DNA from: Erythrophleum ivorense
Taxonomy: Eukaryota > Streptophyta > Magnoliopsida > Fabales > Fabaceae
Direction: 5' to 3'
Assembly: GCA_026724425.1 (NCBI GenBank)
Contig: JAIUCV010000003.1
Location: 47,269,283 to 47,333,282 of the forward strand
DNA length: 64,000 nt
Shown: piece by piece, positions 23,924 through 34,032 of the stretch
How positions within the stretch are numbered: the first letter of the stretch is position 1
Layout of the letters: each line of letters starts with the position of its first letter
Notes under the pieces: generated by a model
What the model saw: only the letters and a program-made list of their open reading frames with translations
The model's database searches: none
What the model was told of the DNA's origin: nothing
Program-made: the position numbers and the translations under genes

Positions 23924-25869
23924 GTAGCTCTTCACTCCTTCTTATTTCCATTCTTGGATATGTAAATGTCATTGTATACTTGTATATGCATTTGTATATT
24001 GAAACAAACCATTTGATGTTTCCTTGATGCATTGGTACTAATATTTTATGTTTTAGTTGTGAAAATTGCTTCTAAGGGTGAGGTGGTGTCAAAAGTCCCT
24101 TATGATGGGTGAGGTGGTGTCAAAAGTCCCTTATGATGGGTGAGGTGGTGCCAAAGTCCCTAGGAATGGATGAGACAAGGCCAAAAGTCTTATGGATCAA
24201 TGAGATTAAGTCAAAATTTTGTAGACCAAGGGTGAGACCAATCTAAAAGACCCAAAAATAGGATGAGACTAGACCAAAAGTCCCTAGAGCTTATTCTTAG
24301 CATTAATATAATTTTCATGGCATGTCAATCATGTGTTGAATGATTTTAATGGTTGGTGTCTACTTGCATGCTTTGACATATTTATATACATTGATTGCTT
24401 CCTTGAATAAGTGTATGAGCTATTAAGATTTCATGAATCTCACCCCCTTCCCTCTCCTATCTCATATTGTCTAGGTGGAGCTCAAGGGCTAAAGATTGGA
24501 GGCCATGAAGCATAAATAGCCATCTCTGAACACTTTTGCATAATTATGTATAGTTTTGATGTACAAGAAAGTCAAAGTGCTTATGTACATATTATTTTTG
24601 AGTTGTAACAATTAGAGAAAATGTAAAAGCATGTATCGATGATGTAAAACCATATTTGGTACTAAATCAATGTAAATGTAAGATTTGGACCTTTGATGCT
24701 TTGTAAATGCCAGTGTATTCTTGCATGTGGAAAAGTCAAATTGAGATGCATGATGGATTGAACCACTTGGACAATTCATATATGATATATTAGTGCTTTC
24801 AAACTTGCCCAAGGTGTGCTAAAATATGTAAGAGGCCATTTGAACCCACTTTAAACCATATAACGTGCCAAATTTGCTAATTTCAAAAGCTATGTCAAGA
24901 TTTGACCAATTGACCTCTTCTTGGTCTAAAACTTGGTATGCTTATAGGTCTTGTCTAGATATTTTTGAGAAGCTAAAGTGAAAATTATTTGGAGCTCCAG
25001 AGAATATTTGGTGAATTTTCAAAGTTGGCATAATTTCAAAATTTGACAATAACACTGTTCATAGGGTCAGAAACTTTGCCTCTATCACTCGTGGGTCAAA
25101 TGGTGTCCAATGGATATGAAATTTTACAAGGAAAAACTAAACATTTATAGTGACTATAAGCACCTTAATTGGAGGTATGTGGAGGGAGAAATGATTTTGT
25201 AAATGTTTGAGTCAGTATTAGGGACCCCAGCTGACCTTGGCTATTATTCCATTAGTTTTTGTGGTCTAAAGGCTTCTGAAATGGTCTAGCCTTATTTTTT
25301 ATCTCTAGTTAACATCTTTATCTTTCCAAATTGGTATAGTTTGCCTATATTAGATATTTATGGAATTAGTTATGTATTTTTGAAGTTCATATTAGAAAGT
25401 TGTATCAGAAACGCTGGGGAGTCTGACCTTTTAAGCTTTTCTATTGTCAAATATGTTCCAAAAGATGCTATTGTGGCTTGGAATTATTTTTATATAAATT
25501 TAACACCCAAAGCTTTCTAGAAAGCTATTACTTGTTTGATTCTCATTTTTCTAAAATTAATGATGATTTTCCAAAGTTAGGGTCAAAAACTTGAATTCTG
25601 GATCCGTCAGAAAAAGGTAATTTTTCTAGTTTTTGACTTTATATCTGTGTTTTATGGATTGTTTTATGCTATGTATAAGTTGTAAGAATGAAGTTTAAGT
25701 AGATAATATAATTGATGGATTCACAGGACCCACAGGGCAAAGTATGAACGTCTAAACCCCTGGCGTAACGAAATAAAATACCACAGTTTTACCCTTTTTC
25801 TTTGAAATTTCATAGAATCAAGCTCATGTGAAGGATAATTGAGTATAATGTACTATGGTGTTACATTTT

Positions 25870-25888
25870 TGGTATCAAAGCAAAGGTT
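25870..25888 (+). other. Primer-binding site (initiator Met tRNA)
   Basis: 'tggtatcaaagcaaaggtt' starts a few bases after the 5' LTR end and differs by one base in the core from the usual TGGTATCAGAGCA complementary to plant initiator-Met tRNA 3' end. It would prime minus-strand DNA synthesis. Confidence 0.85.
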
Positions 25889-26032
25889 TAGATACTTTTG
25901 CTCCTTGTTAGGCTCTTAAATGGTACGCATAGCCTATGTTTGTTATGAATTGCCATGGAAGTGCTAGCATGTATTTGTATATGTGCTTGTGATACAACTA
26001 TGAATTAAAGGTTGCTACTCCTTTTCAAACAA

Positions 26033-27130
26033 ATGGTTGAGACTAGATGGGGTAGGGGTAGACGTAGGCTACCTAAGACTCAGAAAGCTGACCCATAGGT
26101 TCCGTTTGGGCCTGAGGATCCTCTACAGACCATCATAAAGAAACTTGATTGATATGAGACCATGATGGGCCAGTAGCAGGAGATACTAGAATAGCAAAGG
26201 TATATTACATAGCAATAGCATAAGATGATAATACAGTTGCAAGATACCCTGGCTAGGCAAGAAGAAGCTAGAGGAGAAGCCCCTGTACCTCAGTCATCCA
26301 CTTTTGGCATTCCACCTCCACCTCCCCAAGAGTCTGTTTAGACTCCGCCAATTATTCAGAAACTGTTAAATTAGTTTAGAAAGAATAGTCTTCTCACATT
26401 TGATGGGGCATTAGATGCGGATAAGGTGGAGGCTTGGGTTATGGAGATAGAAAAAATCTTTACAATGATGGAGTGTGCTTCAGAATAGAAGGCTCAGCTT
26501 GCCACTTTTATGTTATAGAAAAAGGCAAATAGATGGTGGCATAGCACAAAGCCTCTGATAGAAACCAAGAATTTGCAAATTAGTTAGGAGAACTTCCTAG
26601 TCGAGTTTTATGAAAAGTACTTCCCCAGTTCAGTGAGGATGTAGAAGGAGATGCAATTCATGAGCTTGAAGCAAATTGATGATATGACAGTAGATCAGTA
26701 TGTGGCCAAGTTTATTGAGTTGTCTCGGTATTCTTTTTACCTCTAGAGATATGATGATGAATCCTGGAGATGTGAACAGTTCGAGACAGGATTGAATCCC
26801 TTGATTAGTGATAGAGTCACTGCACAACAAATTAGGAACTTCAATAACCTTGTGAAGGTTAGCAGGGTGATTGAGAATAATCTATGAGCTATCATGCCTG
26901 TTGTGACTTCAGCTAGTCAAAAAAGGGCTCCAGAGCTAAAGAGACCAAAACTAAAAGAGGGTTCTAGCATGGCACCTAAAAGCAAGAGGAGAAGCAAGAT
27001 CCCATGGAATAGAAGGCCACATAAGGGTAAGAAAGTACAGCCTTCTCGAACTTAGTCATCCTCCTAGCAGTCCACAGTGACTTGTTTCAAGTGTAGGAAG
27101 CTAAGGCACATCAACAAGAACTGCCCCTGA
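26033..27130 (+). pseudogene. gag pseudogene, Tekay-like
   Basis: Starts at an ATG reading MVETRWGRGRRR, a usual start style for this clade. The capsid-like part around 26390-26880 contains FDGALDADKVEAW, an ATFML..KKANRWW block, FYEKYFPSSVR and MTVDQYVAKFIELSRYS. The nucleocapsid zinc knuckle CFKCRKLRHINKNC (C-x2-C-x4-H-x4-C) at 27083-27124 is intact. More than a dozen in-frame stops are present, most of them TAG where related Gags have Gln or Trp, consistent with CAG-to-TAG and TGG-to-TAG transitions. Gag would form the particle that packages element RNA. The reading frame continues into protease without a separate pol start, as is usual for this clade. Confidence 0.9.
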
Positions 27131-27640
27131 ATGGATACACTACCTTCTTTGAGGCCACAAACCCAGGGCAGAATGTTCACCCTCACTCAACAGCAAGCCA
27201 GTGCATCCCTCAGTTTGATCCAAGGTACGCTGATGGTGAATGACTTTCCTGTAATTGCTATATTTGATTCAGGCGCTAGCCATTCATTTATATCCTATGA
27301 TTATGTAAGACGATTGGGTTTGGCTGTTAGTACTTTACCATTTGACTTCTCTATCACTACACCTATTGGAGGCCACATGGTTACTTCCCATACCTGTTTG
27401 AATGTCACTGTTATGTTCAATCATTGCCATACCATTATTGATTTAATTTGTATGCCTTCCATGACGTTGATTTGACTATTGGTATGAACTAGATGACTGC
27501 TAATAATGTTGTGCTTGTTTGTGAACACTAGACCATATTTGTACCTATTTGTGGGACCATACTTAAGGTAAGAGCTGAGCTATCCTTTTTTACTATTGCC
27601 TAGGCTAAGAGGCATTTAGAGCATGGATGTTAAAGGTTTC
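27131..27640 (+). pseudogene. Protease pseudogene, Tekay-like
   Basis: Retropepsin with an intact active-site block IFDSGASHSFIS at about 27260-27297 and the upstream GTLMVNDFPVIA strand. An open stretch of 114 codons covers 27131-27475. A frameshift near 27460 separates it from the continuation that reads like the conserved GMDW block, in which Asp has become Asn and Trp a stop. It would process the Gag-Pol polyprotein. Downstream to 27640 the linker is full of stops. Confidence 0.85.
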
Positions 27641-28640
27641 TAGTCTTTTTCTCTACTTAGGCTAAGGTAGAGGAAAGGATAGAGGAGATCCCAGCTATCA
27701 GGAATTCCTAGAGGTTTTCCTTAAAAATTTTAACTTTAGTGGCCTACCTCCTGAGAGAGAGCTAGAGTTCCCTATAAACATAGTGCTTGGGGCTAGACTA
27801 GTGTCTAAGGCTCCTTACCAGATGGCTCCTACCAAGCTCGCTAAGTTGAAAAAGTAGATAGAGGAATTGTTAGAGAAAGGGTTCATACGCCCTAGTGTTT
27901 CACCTTAGGGAGCTCCAGTGTTATTTATAAGAAAGAAGGATGGTAGCTTATGATTATGTATAAATTACAGAGAGTAAAATAAAGTTATCATCAAGAATAA
28001 ATATCCTCTCCCTAGAATTGATGATTTATTAGATCAGTTAGTTAGGGCATCAGTGTTTTCCAAGATAGATCTTAGATCTAGGTACCACTAGTTAAGAGTG
28101 AGAATTGGAGACTTCCCAAAGATGGCCTTCAAAATGAGATATGGGCACTATAAGTTCTTTATGATGTCATTCGGGTTAACGAATACACCCGCTATGTTCA
28201 TAGATTACATGAACAGGGTACTTAGACCGTATCTAAATCAGTTTATAGTGGTCTTCATTAATAATATCCTAGTGTACTCTAGATCCTTTGAGGAGCACGA
28301 GAGGCATACAAGATTAGCCCTAGAAACTCTAAGAGATAAGAGGTCGTAGGCCAAACTTAGTAAATATGAGTTTTGGCTAATCGAGGTAAAATTCTTAAGT
28401 TATATGATATCATGAAAGGGGGTTGCGGTTGATCTCCATAAAATGGAAGCTGTGTTACAGTGGGATAGACCTAAAATGATCACCGAGGTTAGAAGTTTCC
28501 TAGGTTTGGCAAGGTATTATAGATGGTTTATTCATGGCTTTTCTCATATGGCGTTACCATTGACGAGGTTGACAAGGAAAGAAACACCTTTCATGTGGGA
28601 TGATAGATGTGACAGCAGTTTCTAGAAGTTAAAGCTCTGA
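27641..28640 (+). pseudogene. Reverse transcriptase pseudogene, Tekay-like
   Basis: Blocks in order: GFIRPSVSP-stop-GAPVLFIRKKDGS, INYRE, KNKYPLPRIDDLLDQL, ASVFSKIDLRSRYH, MAFKMRYGHYKFFMMSFGLTN, PAMFIDYMNRVLRPYL, FINNILVYS at 28254-28280, then SFLGLARYYRWFI in the connection region. The catalytic FIDD of gypsy RT reads F-I-N-N, so both aspartates are Asn. Each could arise by a single G-to-A change. Several stops fall at Trp, Gln or Arg positions. Would copy element RNA to DNA in the particle; this copy cannot. Confidence 0.9.
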
Positions 28641-29040
28641 CTGACCACTGCCCCTGTACTAATTATTCCTAACCCTAGTGAGCTATTTGAAATTTATCAT
28701 GATGCCTCAGGTAAAGGGTTAAAATGTGTGTTGATGTAACAGGGTAGAATAGTGGCATATGCCTCTAAGCAGTTAAGGCTTCATGAGGAGAATTATCCCA
28801 CACATGACTTAGAGTGAGCCGCTGTAGTGTTTGCTCTTAAAATATGGAGGCATTATCTGTATGGTGCTACCATAAAATTCTATAGTGACCACAAGAGTCT
28901 TAAATACCTATTTGATCAAAAGAAAATAAATATGAGATAGAGAAGATGGATGGAATTCTTAAAGGATTATGATTATACCTTGAAGTATTATCCGGGCAAG
29001 GCTAATATGGTGGCGGATACCCTGAGTAGGAAGTCTATCC
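28641..29040 (+). pseudogene. RNase H pseudogene, Tekay-like
   Basis: ELFEIYHDASGKGL near 28680-28720 contains the first catalytic Asp region. Further blocks are RIVAYASKQLRLHEENYPTHDLE followed by a stop, AAVVFALKIWRHYLYG, FYSDHKSLKYLF and the terminal YYPGKANMVADTLSRKS at about 28987-29035. Domain order and motifs are complete apart from scattered stops such as TGA in place of a Leu codon near 28817. Confidence 0.9.
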
Positions 29041-30130
29041 ATGTAGCCTATATGATGATTAGGGAGGAAGAGCTCCTAGAGAAATTTAGAAATATGAACC
29101 TCTCTTGTCAAGTGGTATTAGGTAAAGTATATCTGAGTGAAACCCAAATTGAGACTGAGTTGAGAACCCAGATCATAAATTCCTAGAGAGAGGATGAGTT
29201 CCTAAGATATGTCAGAAGTGAGGTATCCTAAGGTAAGATCTCATATTTCAAGGTGTCAGAGGATGGTATGATAGTATACCGGGATAGAGTTTATGTGCCA
29301 TGTCGAAATGAATTCAGAGAAAGCATTTTAAAAGAGGCATGTAAGAGTAAGCATACTATCCAACCAAGTGCCACCAAGACGTATCAGGATTTGAAAAGGA
29401 TCTTCTAGTAGCCAGGGATTAAAAATGACATAACGGATTATGTGGCTAGATGCCTAGTGTGTCAGAGGATAAAAGTGGAACATCAGAGACCCGCTGGGTT
29501 GTTGCAACCCTTAAATATCCCCGAGTAGAAATGGGATAGTATAGCTATAGACTTTATTATGGGGTTACCTAGGACATCCTCTGGACATGATACTATCTGA
29601 GTAGTTATGGATAAACTGATGAAGTCTGCATACTTTTTAGCTATTAAGGCTACTCACACACTGGATAAATTAGCCTAGTTGTACATAAGAGAAATAGTGA
29701 AACTTCACGGAATACCCAGTAGCATAGTATCTGATAGAGACCCCAAGTTCACATTGAATTTCTAGAGGTCGTTGCAGCATGCCTTAAAGACCAAGTTACA
29801 ATTTAGTACTGCATATCACCCCCAAACAGATGGTCAGACTGAAAGGACCATCCAGACCTTGGAAGATGTATTGAGGGCATGTGTTAAAAATGAGGGGCAA
29901 CTGGGATGCGTATTTACCATTAGCCAAATTTGCGTATAATAATAGTTACCATTCCAGTATTCAGATAGCCCCTTATAAGGCTTTGTATAGAAGGAAATGT
30001 AGATCCCCTCTATATTGGGTTGAGCTAGGTGAGAAGAGATTGATAGGACCTGAGATTGTGGACTAGACCACCCGATAGATAGAATTTGATTAGAAAGAAA
30101 CTTCCTACAACCTAAAATAGGTAGAAAAGC
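29041..30130 (+). pseudogene. Integrase pseudogene, Tekay-like
   Basis: Integrase inserts element DNA into the host chromosome. The N-terminal zinc-binding region is visible near 29335-29480 (CLVCQRIK), but both His positions appear replaced (EACKSKHTIQPS). The catalytic core keeps IAIDFIMGLP, SDRDPKF and the QTDGQTERTIQTLED block at about 29823-29865. A frameshift near 29890 moves the frame; the continuation at 29881-30060 reads GNWDAYLPLAKFAYNNSYHSS and LYRRKCRSPLYW, typical of this clade. TAG stops replace Trp at several sites, including two adjacent ones near 29406-29411. Confidence 0.9.
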
Positions 30131-30584
30131 TATGCCGATAAAAGAAGAAGGCCGTTAGAGTTTGAGATTGGAGACCATGTGTTCATCCCAGTGTCTCCAA
30201 TAACAGGGTTAGGGTAGTCAATGAAGGTAAGAAAGCTTAGTCTTAGGTATATTGCTCCATTTGAAATCCTTCAGAAAATTAGACTTGTGGCTTACCAGAT
30301 AGCCTTACCACTTAACCTAACCCAACTTCATGATGTTTTTCATGTCTTTTAGTTGAAAAAGTACTTATCAGACCCTTCACATGTTAGAGTATAAGCATGT
30401 TCAATTGTAGGAAAATCCTTCCTTTATAGTGAAATTGGAGAGAATTGTGGATGCTAAGCTAAAACAACTAATGAACAAGAACATTCCTCTGGTGAAAGTG
30501 GTCTAGAGGGGTCTGACATATGAGAAAGTGACTTGGGAACTTGAGGAAGAGATGAGAATGAAATATCCAGAACTTTTCCCTTAA
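30131..30584 (+). pseudogene. Integrase C-terminus with chromodomain-like tail, Tekay-like
   Basis: LSLRYIAPFEIL and HDVFHVF-stop-LKKYLSDPSHV (about 30237-30382) are the conserved post-core region. After a frameshift, VDAKLKQLMNKNIPLVKVV-stop-RGLTYEKVTWELEEEM and KYPELFP end at the stop at 30582-30584. This tail resembles the divergent chromodomain-type C-termini of Tekay-clade integrases, which are thought to steer integration to heterochromatin. Targeting is family knowledge, not shown here. Confidence 0.8.
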
Positions 30585-30603
30585 GGTGTATGTTTAAATT
30601 TTA

Positions 30604-30631
30604 GGACAAAATTTATTTAAGGGGATGGAAA
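30604..30631 (+). other. GGACAAAATTT motif and polypurine tract
   Basis: GGACAAAATTT at 30604-30614 is followed by the purine tract 'aaggggatggaaa', which directly precedes the 3' LTR start at 30632. The tract would prime plus-strand synthesis. The same two-part arrangement occurs next to the LARD LTR at 57378-57405 (reversed). Confidence 0.8.
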
Positions 30632-33600
30632 TGTAACATCCAAGATTTTAGAGAATTTTCTAAGTCTACTGGTTATAGCAAGGATCCCTGTTAGCTATAG
30701 CGAATGTACCAATTCACTACAGTGAGGAGCCAGTTAGCTATAGCAAATGTACCAGTTCGCCATAATGAGGATATAGTCCACTATAGCTAGTTCATGTGTC
30801 TCATACAAAATCTAGGGAGTTTCTCGCAATAGCGCCCGCTGTAGCAAGAACAGGGGCCTGGAACTGATAAGTGCTTGCCATAGTGAGAGGTATTTCCTGC
30901 TATAGCGAGATTTATTCAAGAAAAAGCATGAAAAAGTGAAAAATTTCTCTTTATAGGACCCAAAAGCCTCTTAATCCCTTTAACTGACATATTGCTTTGT
31001 CCAAAAATAGAGAAGAGGGCTAGAGAGAGAGGAAGACCAAGAGGAGCCAAGAAAGAAAGGAGAGCATTAAGGAAAAAGATGAGAAAATTGTAAGAATTCA
31101 TGATTTCTTCTTTTAAAAAATCAGTTCCTCTCCCTTTGCTCTTTCTTTCCATAGTTTTGGATTTGCATATGGTTTTGTTTTAGGCTTAATTCAAAGGGGG
31201 AAGTGTAAGGATTTAAGGAGAAGCTTTAAACAAAAGAAGAACCTCTTGGAAAAAGCTTGATTTAAGGTAACTTCTTTTCATTTTGTTACATCTTCTTCCC
31301 TTGCTTCTTCTTGAGTGTTTCGGCCAAGAATAGAACCATGAGAGGGAACAAAGTTTCTGACTTAGAGCAAGCATAAAACCATTGATTTAGGGCATAAGGT
31401 GTTGAAATATGCTAAGAAATTACAAGAGAAATTAACGAATTTCAAGTTAGGGATATGTAAAGCTCTTGAATGTAATGTAAAAACTTACTTGATTCATAAA
31501 TCCCCTAACATATGTGAGTATTTGTTTGAGTTCCTAAGACCCCTAGAAAACTTCCCAAGTGTCCCTTTCATCAAGGAAACATTAGAAACTCTATAGGCTC
31601 CAAATGCTTTTCATGGTCTAACCTAGAGAACTTAAGAGAGGTATTGAATGTTTTAATTGGTTTTAAGCTTGGTTTGGGACCATGTGTGATGGAAGAAGAT
31701 GAGAGGAACCCTTGGGAAAACTTTAAAAGCCATAGATTAAAGGTTAGGTCAATAGGTTCCATAATATGACCTATAAAAGCAATATGAACCTAGGCTCTTG
31801 GAATTGAGTGTGCAATGACTTCAAGGAGTCTATATGGAACCAAGTGGCCTAAATATAGGAAAGAAATGAAGCTAAAAGCTAGAATTATGGTAGTTGCTTC
31901 ATTAGGCCATTAATGGAGCTATTATGGAACCAATAAACCAAGTATGTTCTTAAGTGTGTATTTGATACTTTGGCTTGTTCCAAGAGAGTAATTGATTGCT
32001 ATTTTCTATGTCTAGGCCAAGGAACTCAAGCTCTATCTAGTTGTGGTTGTAAGACTGAGAAGGGAAAAGAGAAATCAAAAGGGAAGACTTGTGTTGGCTT
32101 GCAAGGTAGCTCTTCACTCATTATTTGCATTCTTGGATATGTAAATGTCATTATATGCTTGTATATGCATTTGTATATTGAGACATACCATTTGATGTTG
32201 CCTTGATGCATTGGTACCAATATGTTTATGTTTTAGTTGTGAAAATTACTCCTAAAGGTGAGGTGGTGTTAAAAGTCCCTTGTGATGGGTGAAATGGAGC
32301 CAAAAGTCCCCAGGGATGGGTGAGACAAGGCTAAAAGTCTTATGGATGAGTGAGGCCAAGTCAAAAGTCCCTAGACCAAGGGTGAGGACAATTCAAAAGA
32401 CCCAAAAATTGGATAAAGCTAGACTAAAAGTCCCTAGAGCTTATTCTTGGTATTGATATGATTTTTATGGCATGTAAATCATGTGTTGAATGTTTTAATA
32501 GTTGGATGGCTACTTACATGCTTTGACATGTTTATATGCCTTGATTGCTTCATTGAATGAGTGTATGGGCTATTGAGATTCCATGAATCCTACTCCCTTC
32601 CCTTTCCCATCTCATATTGTCTAGGTGGAGCTCAAGAGCTAAAGATTAGAAGCCATGAAGTATAAATGGCCATCTCTTGACACTTTTGCATAATTATGTA
32701 TAGTTTTAATATATAAGAAATTCAAAGTGCTTATGTACATATTATTTTTAAGTTGTAATAATTAGAGCAAATGTAAAAGCATGTATGGATGATGTAAAAA
32801 TCATATTTGGTACCAAATCAATGTAAATGTAAGATTTAGACCTTTGATGCTTTGTAAATGCCAGTGTATTCTTGCATGTGGAATAGCCAAATTGAGATGC
32901 ATAATGGTTTAGACCACTTGGGCAATTCATATATGATATATTAGTGCTTGCAAACTTGCCCAAGGTGTACTAGAATATGTACGAGACCATTTGAACACAC
33001 TTTGAACCATATAAGGTGCCAAATTTGCCAATTTCAAGAGCTTTATCAAGATTTGACCAAATGACCTCTTCTTGCTCTGAAACTTGGCATGCTTATAGGT
33101 CTTTTCTAGAGCTTTTTGAGAAGCTAAAGTAAAAATTATTTAGAGCTCCATAGGATTTTTGGTGAATTTCCAAAGTTGGCACAATTTCAAAATTTGATAG
33201 TGGCATTGTTCATAAGGTCAAAAACTTTGCCTCCATCGCTCCTGGGCCAAACAGTGTCCAATGGCCATGAAATTTTACAAGGAGAAACTAGACATTTACA
33301 ATAATCTATACCAGTTAGAAGCACCTTAATTGAAGATCTGTGGAGGGAGAAATGACTTTCTAAATTTCTAAGCCAATATCAAGTACCCTAGCCTACCTTG
33401 GCTATTGTTCCATCAGTTTTTGAGGTCTAACAGCTTCTAAATTAGTCTAACCTTATTTGGCACCTCTATTTAACATCTTTAGATTTCCAAATTAGTATAG
33501 TTTTCCCAGATTTGATTTTTGTGGAGTTAGTTATGAATTTTTTAATTTCATATTAGAAAGTTGTATCAAAAATGCTGGGCAGTTTAACCTTTTGAGCTTT

Positions 33601-34027
33601 TCTATTGTCAAATATGATCCAAACGATGTTATTGTGGCTTGAAATTATTTTTACTATAAATTTAATACCTAGAGCTTTCTAGAAAGCTATTAGTTTCTTG
33701 ATTATCATTTTTCTAGAATTAATGATGATTTTTCAAAGTTGGGGTCAAAAACTTGAATCCTGGATCCGTGAGAAAAAGGTAATTTTTTTGGTTTTTGGCT
33801 TCATATCCGTGGTTTATGGATTGTTTTATGCTATGTATGAGTTGTAAGAATGAAGTTTGAGTAGAGAATATAATTGACGGATTCATGAGACCCACGAGGC
33901 GAAGTATGAACACCTAAACCCCTGACATAACGTAATAAAATATTACGATTTTACCCATTTTCTTTGGAATTTCATAGAATCAAGCTCAAGTGAAGGATAA
34001 TTAAGTCTAATGTATTATGGTGTTACA
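30632..34027 (+). repeat. 3' LTR of Tekay-like element
   Basis: 3396 bp, TGTAACATCC to GGTGTTACA, followed by TSD tagat. Uninterrupted reference copy for type A: TATAGCGA array 30670-30912, donor-like TTTAAG|GTAAC (exon end 31266), acceptor TCTAG (32015), 90-bp segment 32016-32105, palindrome TTGGTACCAA near 32212, AAAAGTCCC array about 32255-32440. The first donor-like site has mutated to GAT (about 31068-31080). Confidence 0.9.
32016..32105 (+). other. 90-bp splice-bounded segment (putative micro-exon)
   Basis: Preceded by 'tatgtctag' and followed by GTAGCTCTT after 'gcaag'. Exactly 90 bp and open in frame 0. The frame starting one base earlier (GQGTQA..) is also open, so the frame cannot be settled from one copy. 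Confidence 0.5.
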
Positions 34028-34032
34028 TAGAT
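34028..34032. repeat. Target-site duplication TAGAT (right)
   Basis: Identical to 18801-18805. After it the interrupted LTR of the third family resumes. Confidence 0.9.

Larger units (their letters stand above)
18806..25865 (+). repeat. 5' LTR of Tekay-like element (interrupted)
   Basis: TGTAACATCC to GTGTTACA. Net length is about 3387 bp after subtracting the 19727-23394 insertion and one TSD copy, matching the 3396-bp 3' LTR. Contains the TATAGCGA word array (18845-19085), donor-like AAAAAG|GTGAG (exon end 19252), CAAG|GTAAC (exon end 19440), the 90-bp segment at 23834-23923 and an AAAAGTCCC array expanded by a perfect 31-bp tandem copy at 24076-24140. Confidence 0.9.
18806..34027 (+). mobile_element. 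Full-length Tekay-like Ty3/gypsy chromovirus (decayed)
   Basis: Two homologous LTRs (18806-25865 interrupted; 30632-34027), PBS, gag-pol relic and polypurine tract in the expected order, bounded by perfect TAGAT TSDs. Without the nested solo LTR the element is about 11.5 kb. The domain order gag, protease, RT, RNase H, integrase, C-terminal chromodomain-like segment, together with LTRs of about 3.4 kb, fits the Tekay/Del clade of chromoviruses. A hand comparison of the first 196 LTR bases gives 33 differences (about 17 percent, mostly transitions), while a later stretch near the segment before the nested insertion is much closer, so the insertion is old. It is not autonomous now, because stops occur throughout and the RT catalytic aspartates are replaced. 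Confidence 0.9.

Noticed and set aside
25870..25888. tRNA gene fragment
   Set aside because: It is only the tRNA-complementary primer-binding site of the retrotransposon. No tRNA fold surrounds it, and the same holds at 61331-61350.
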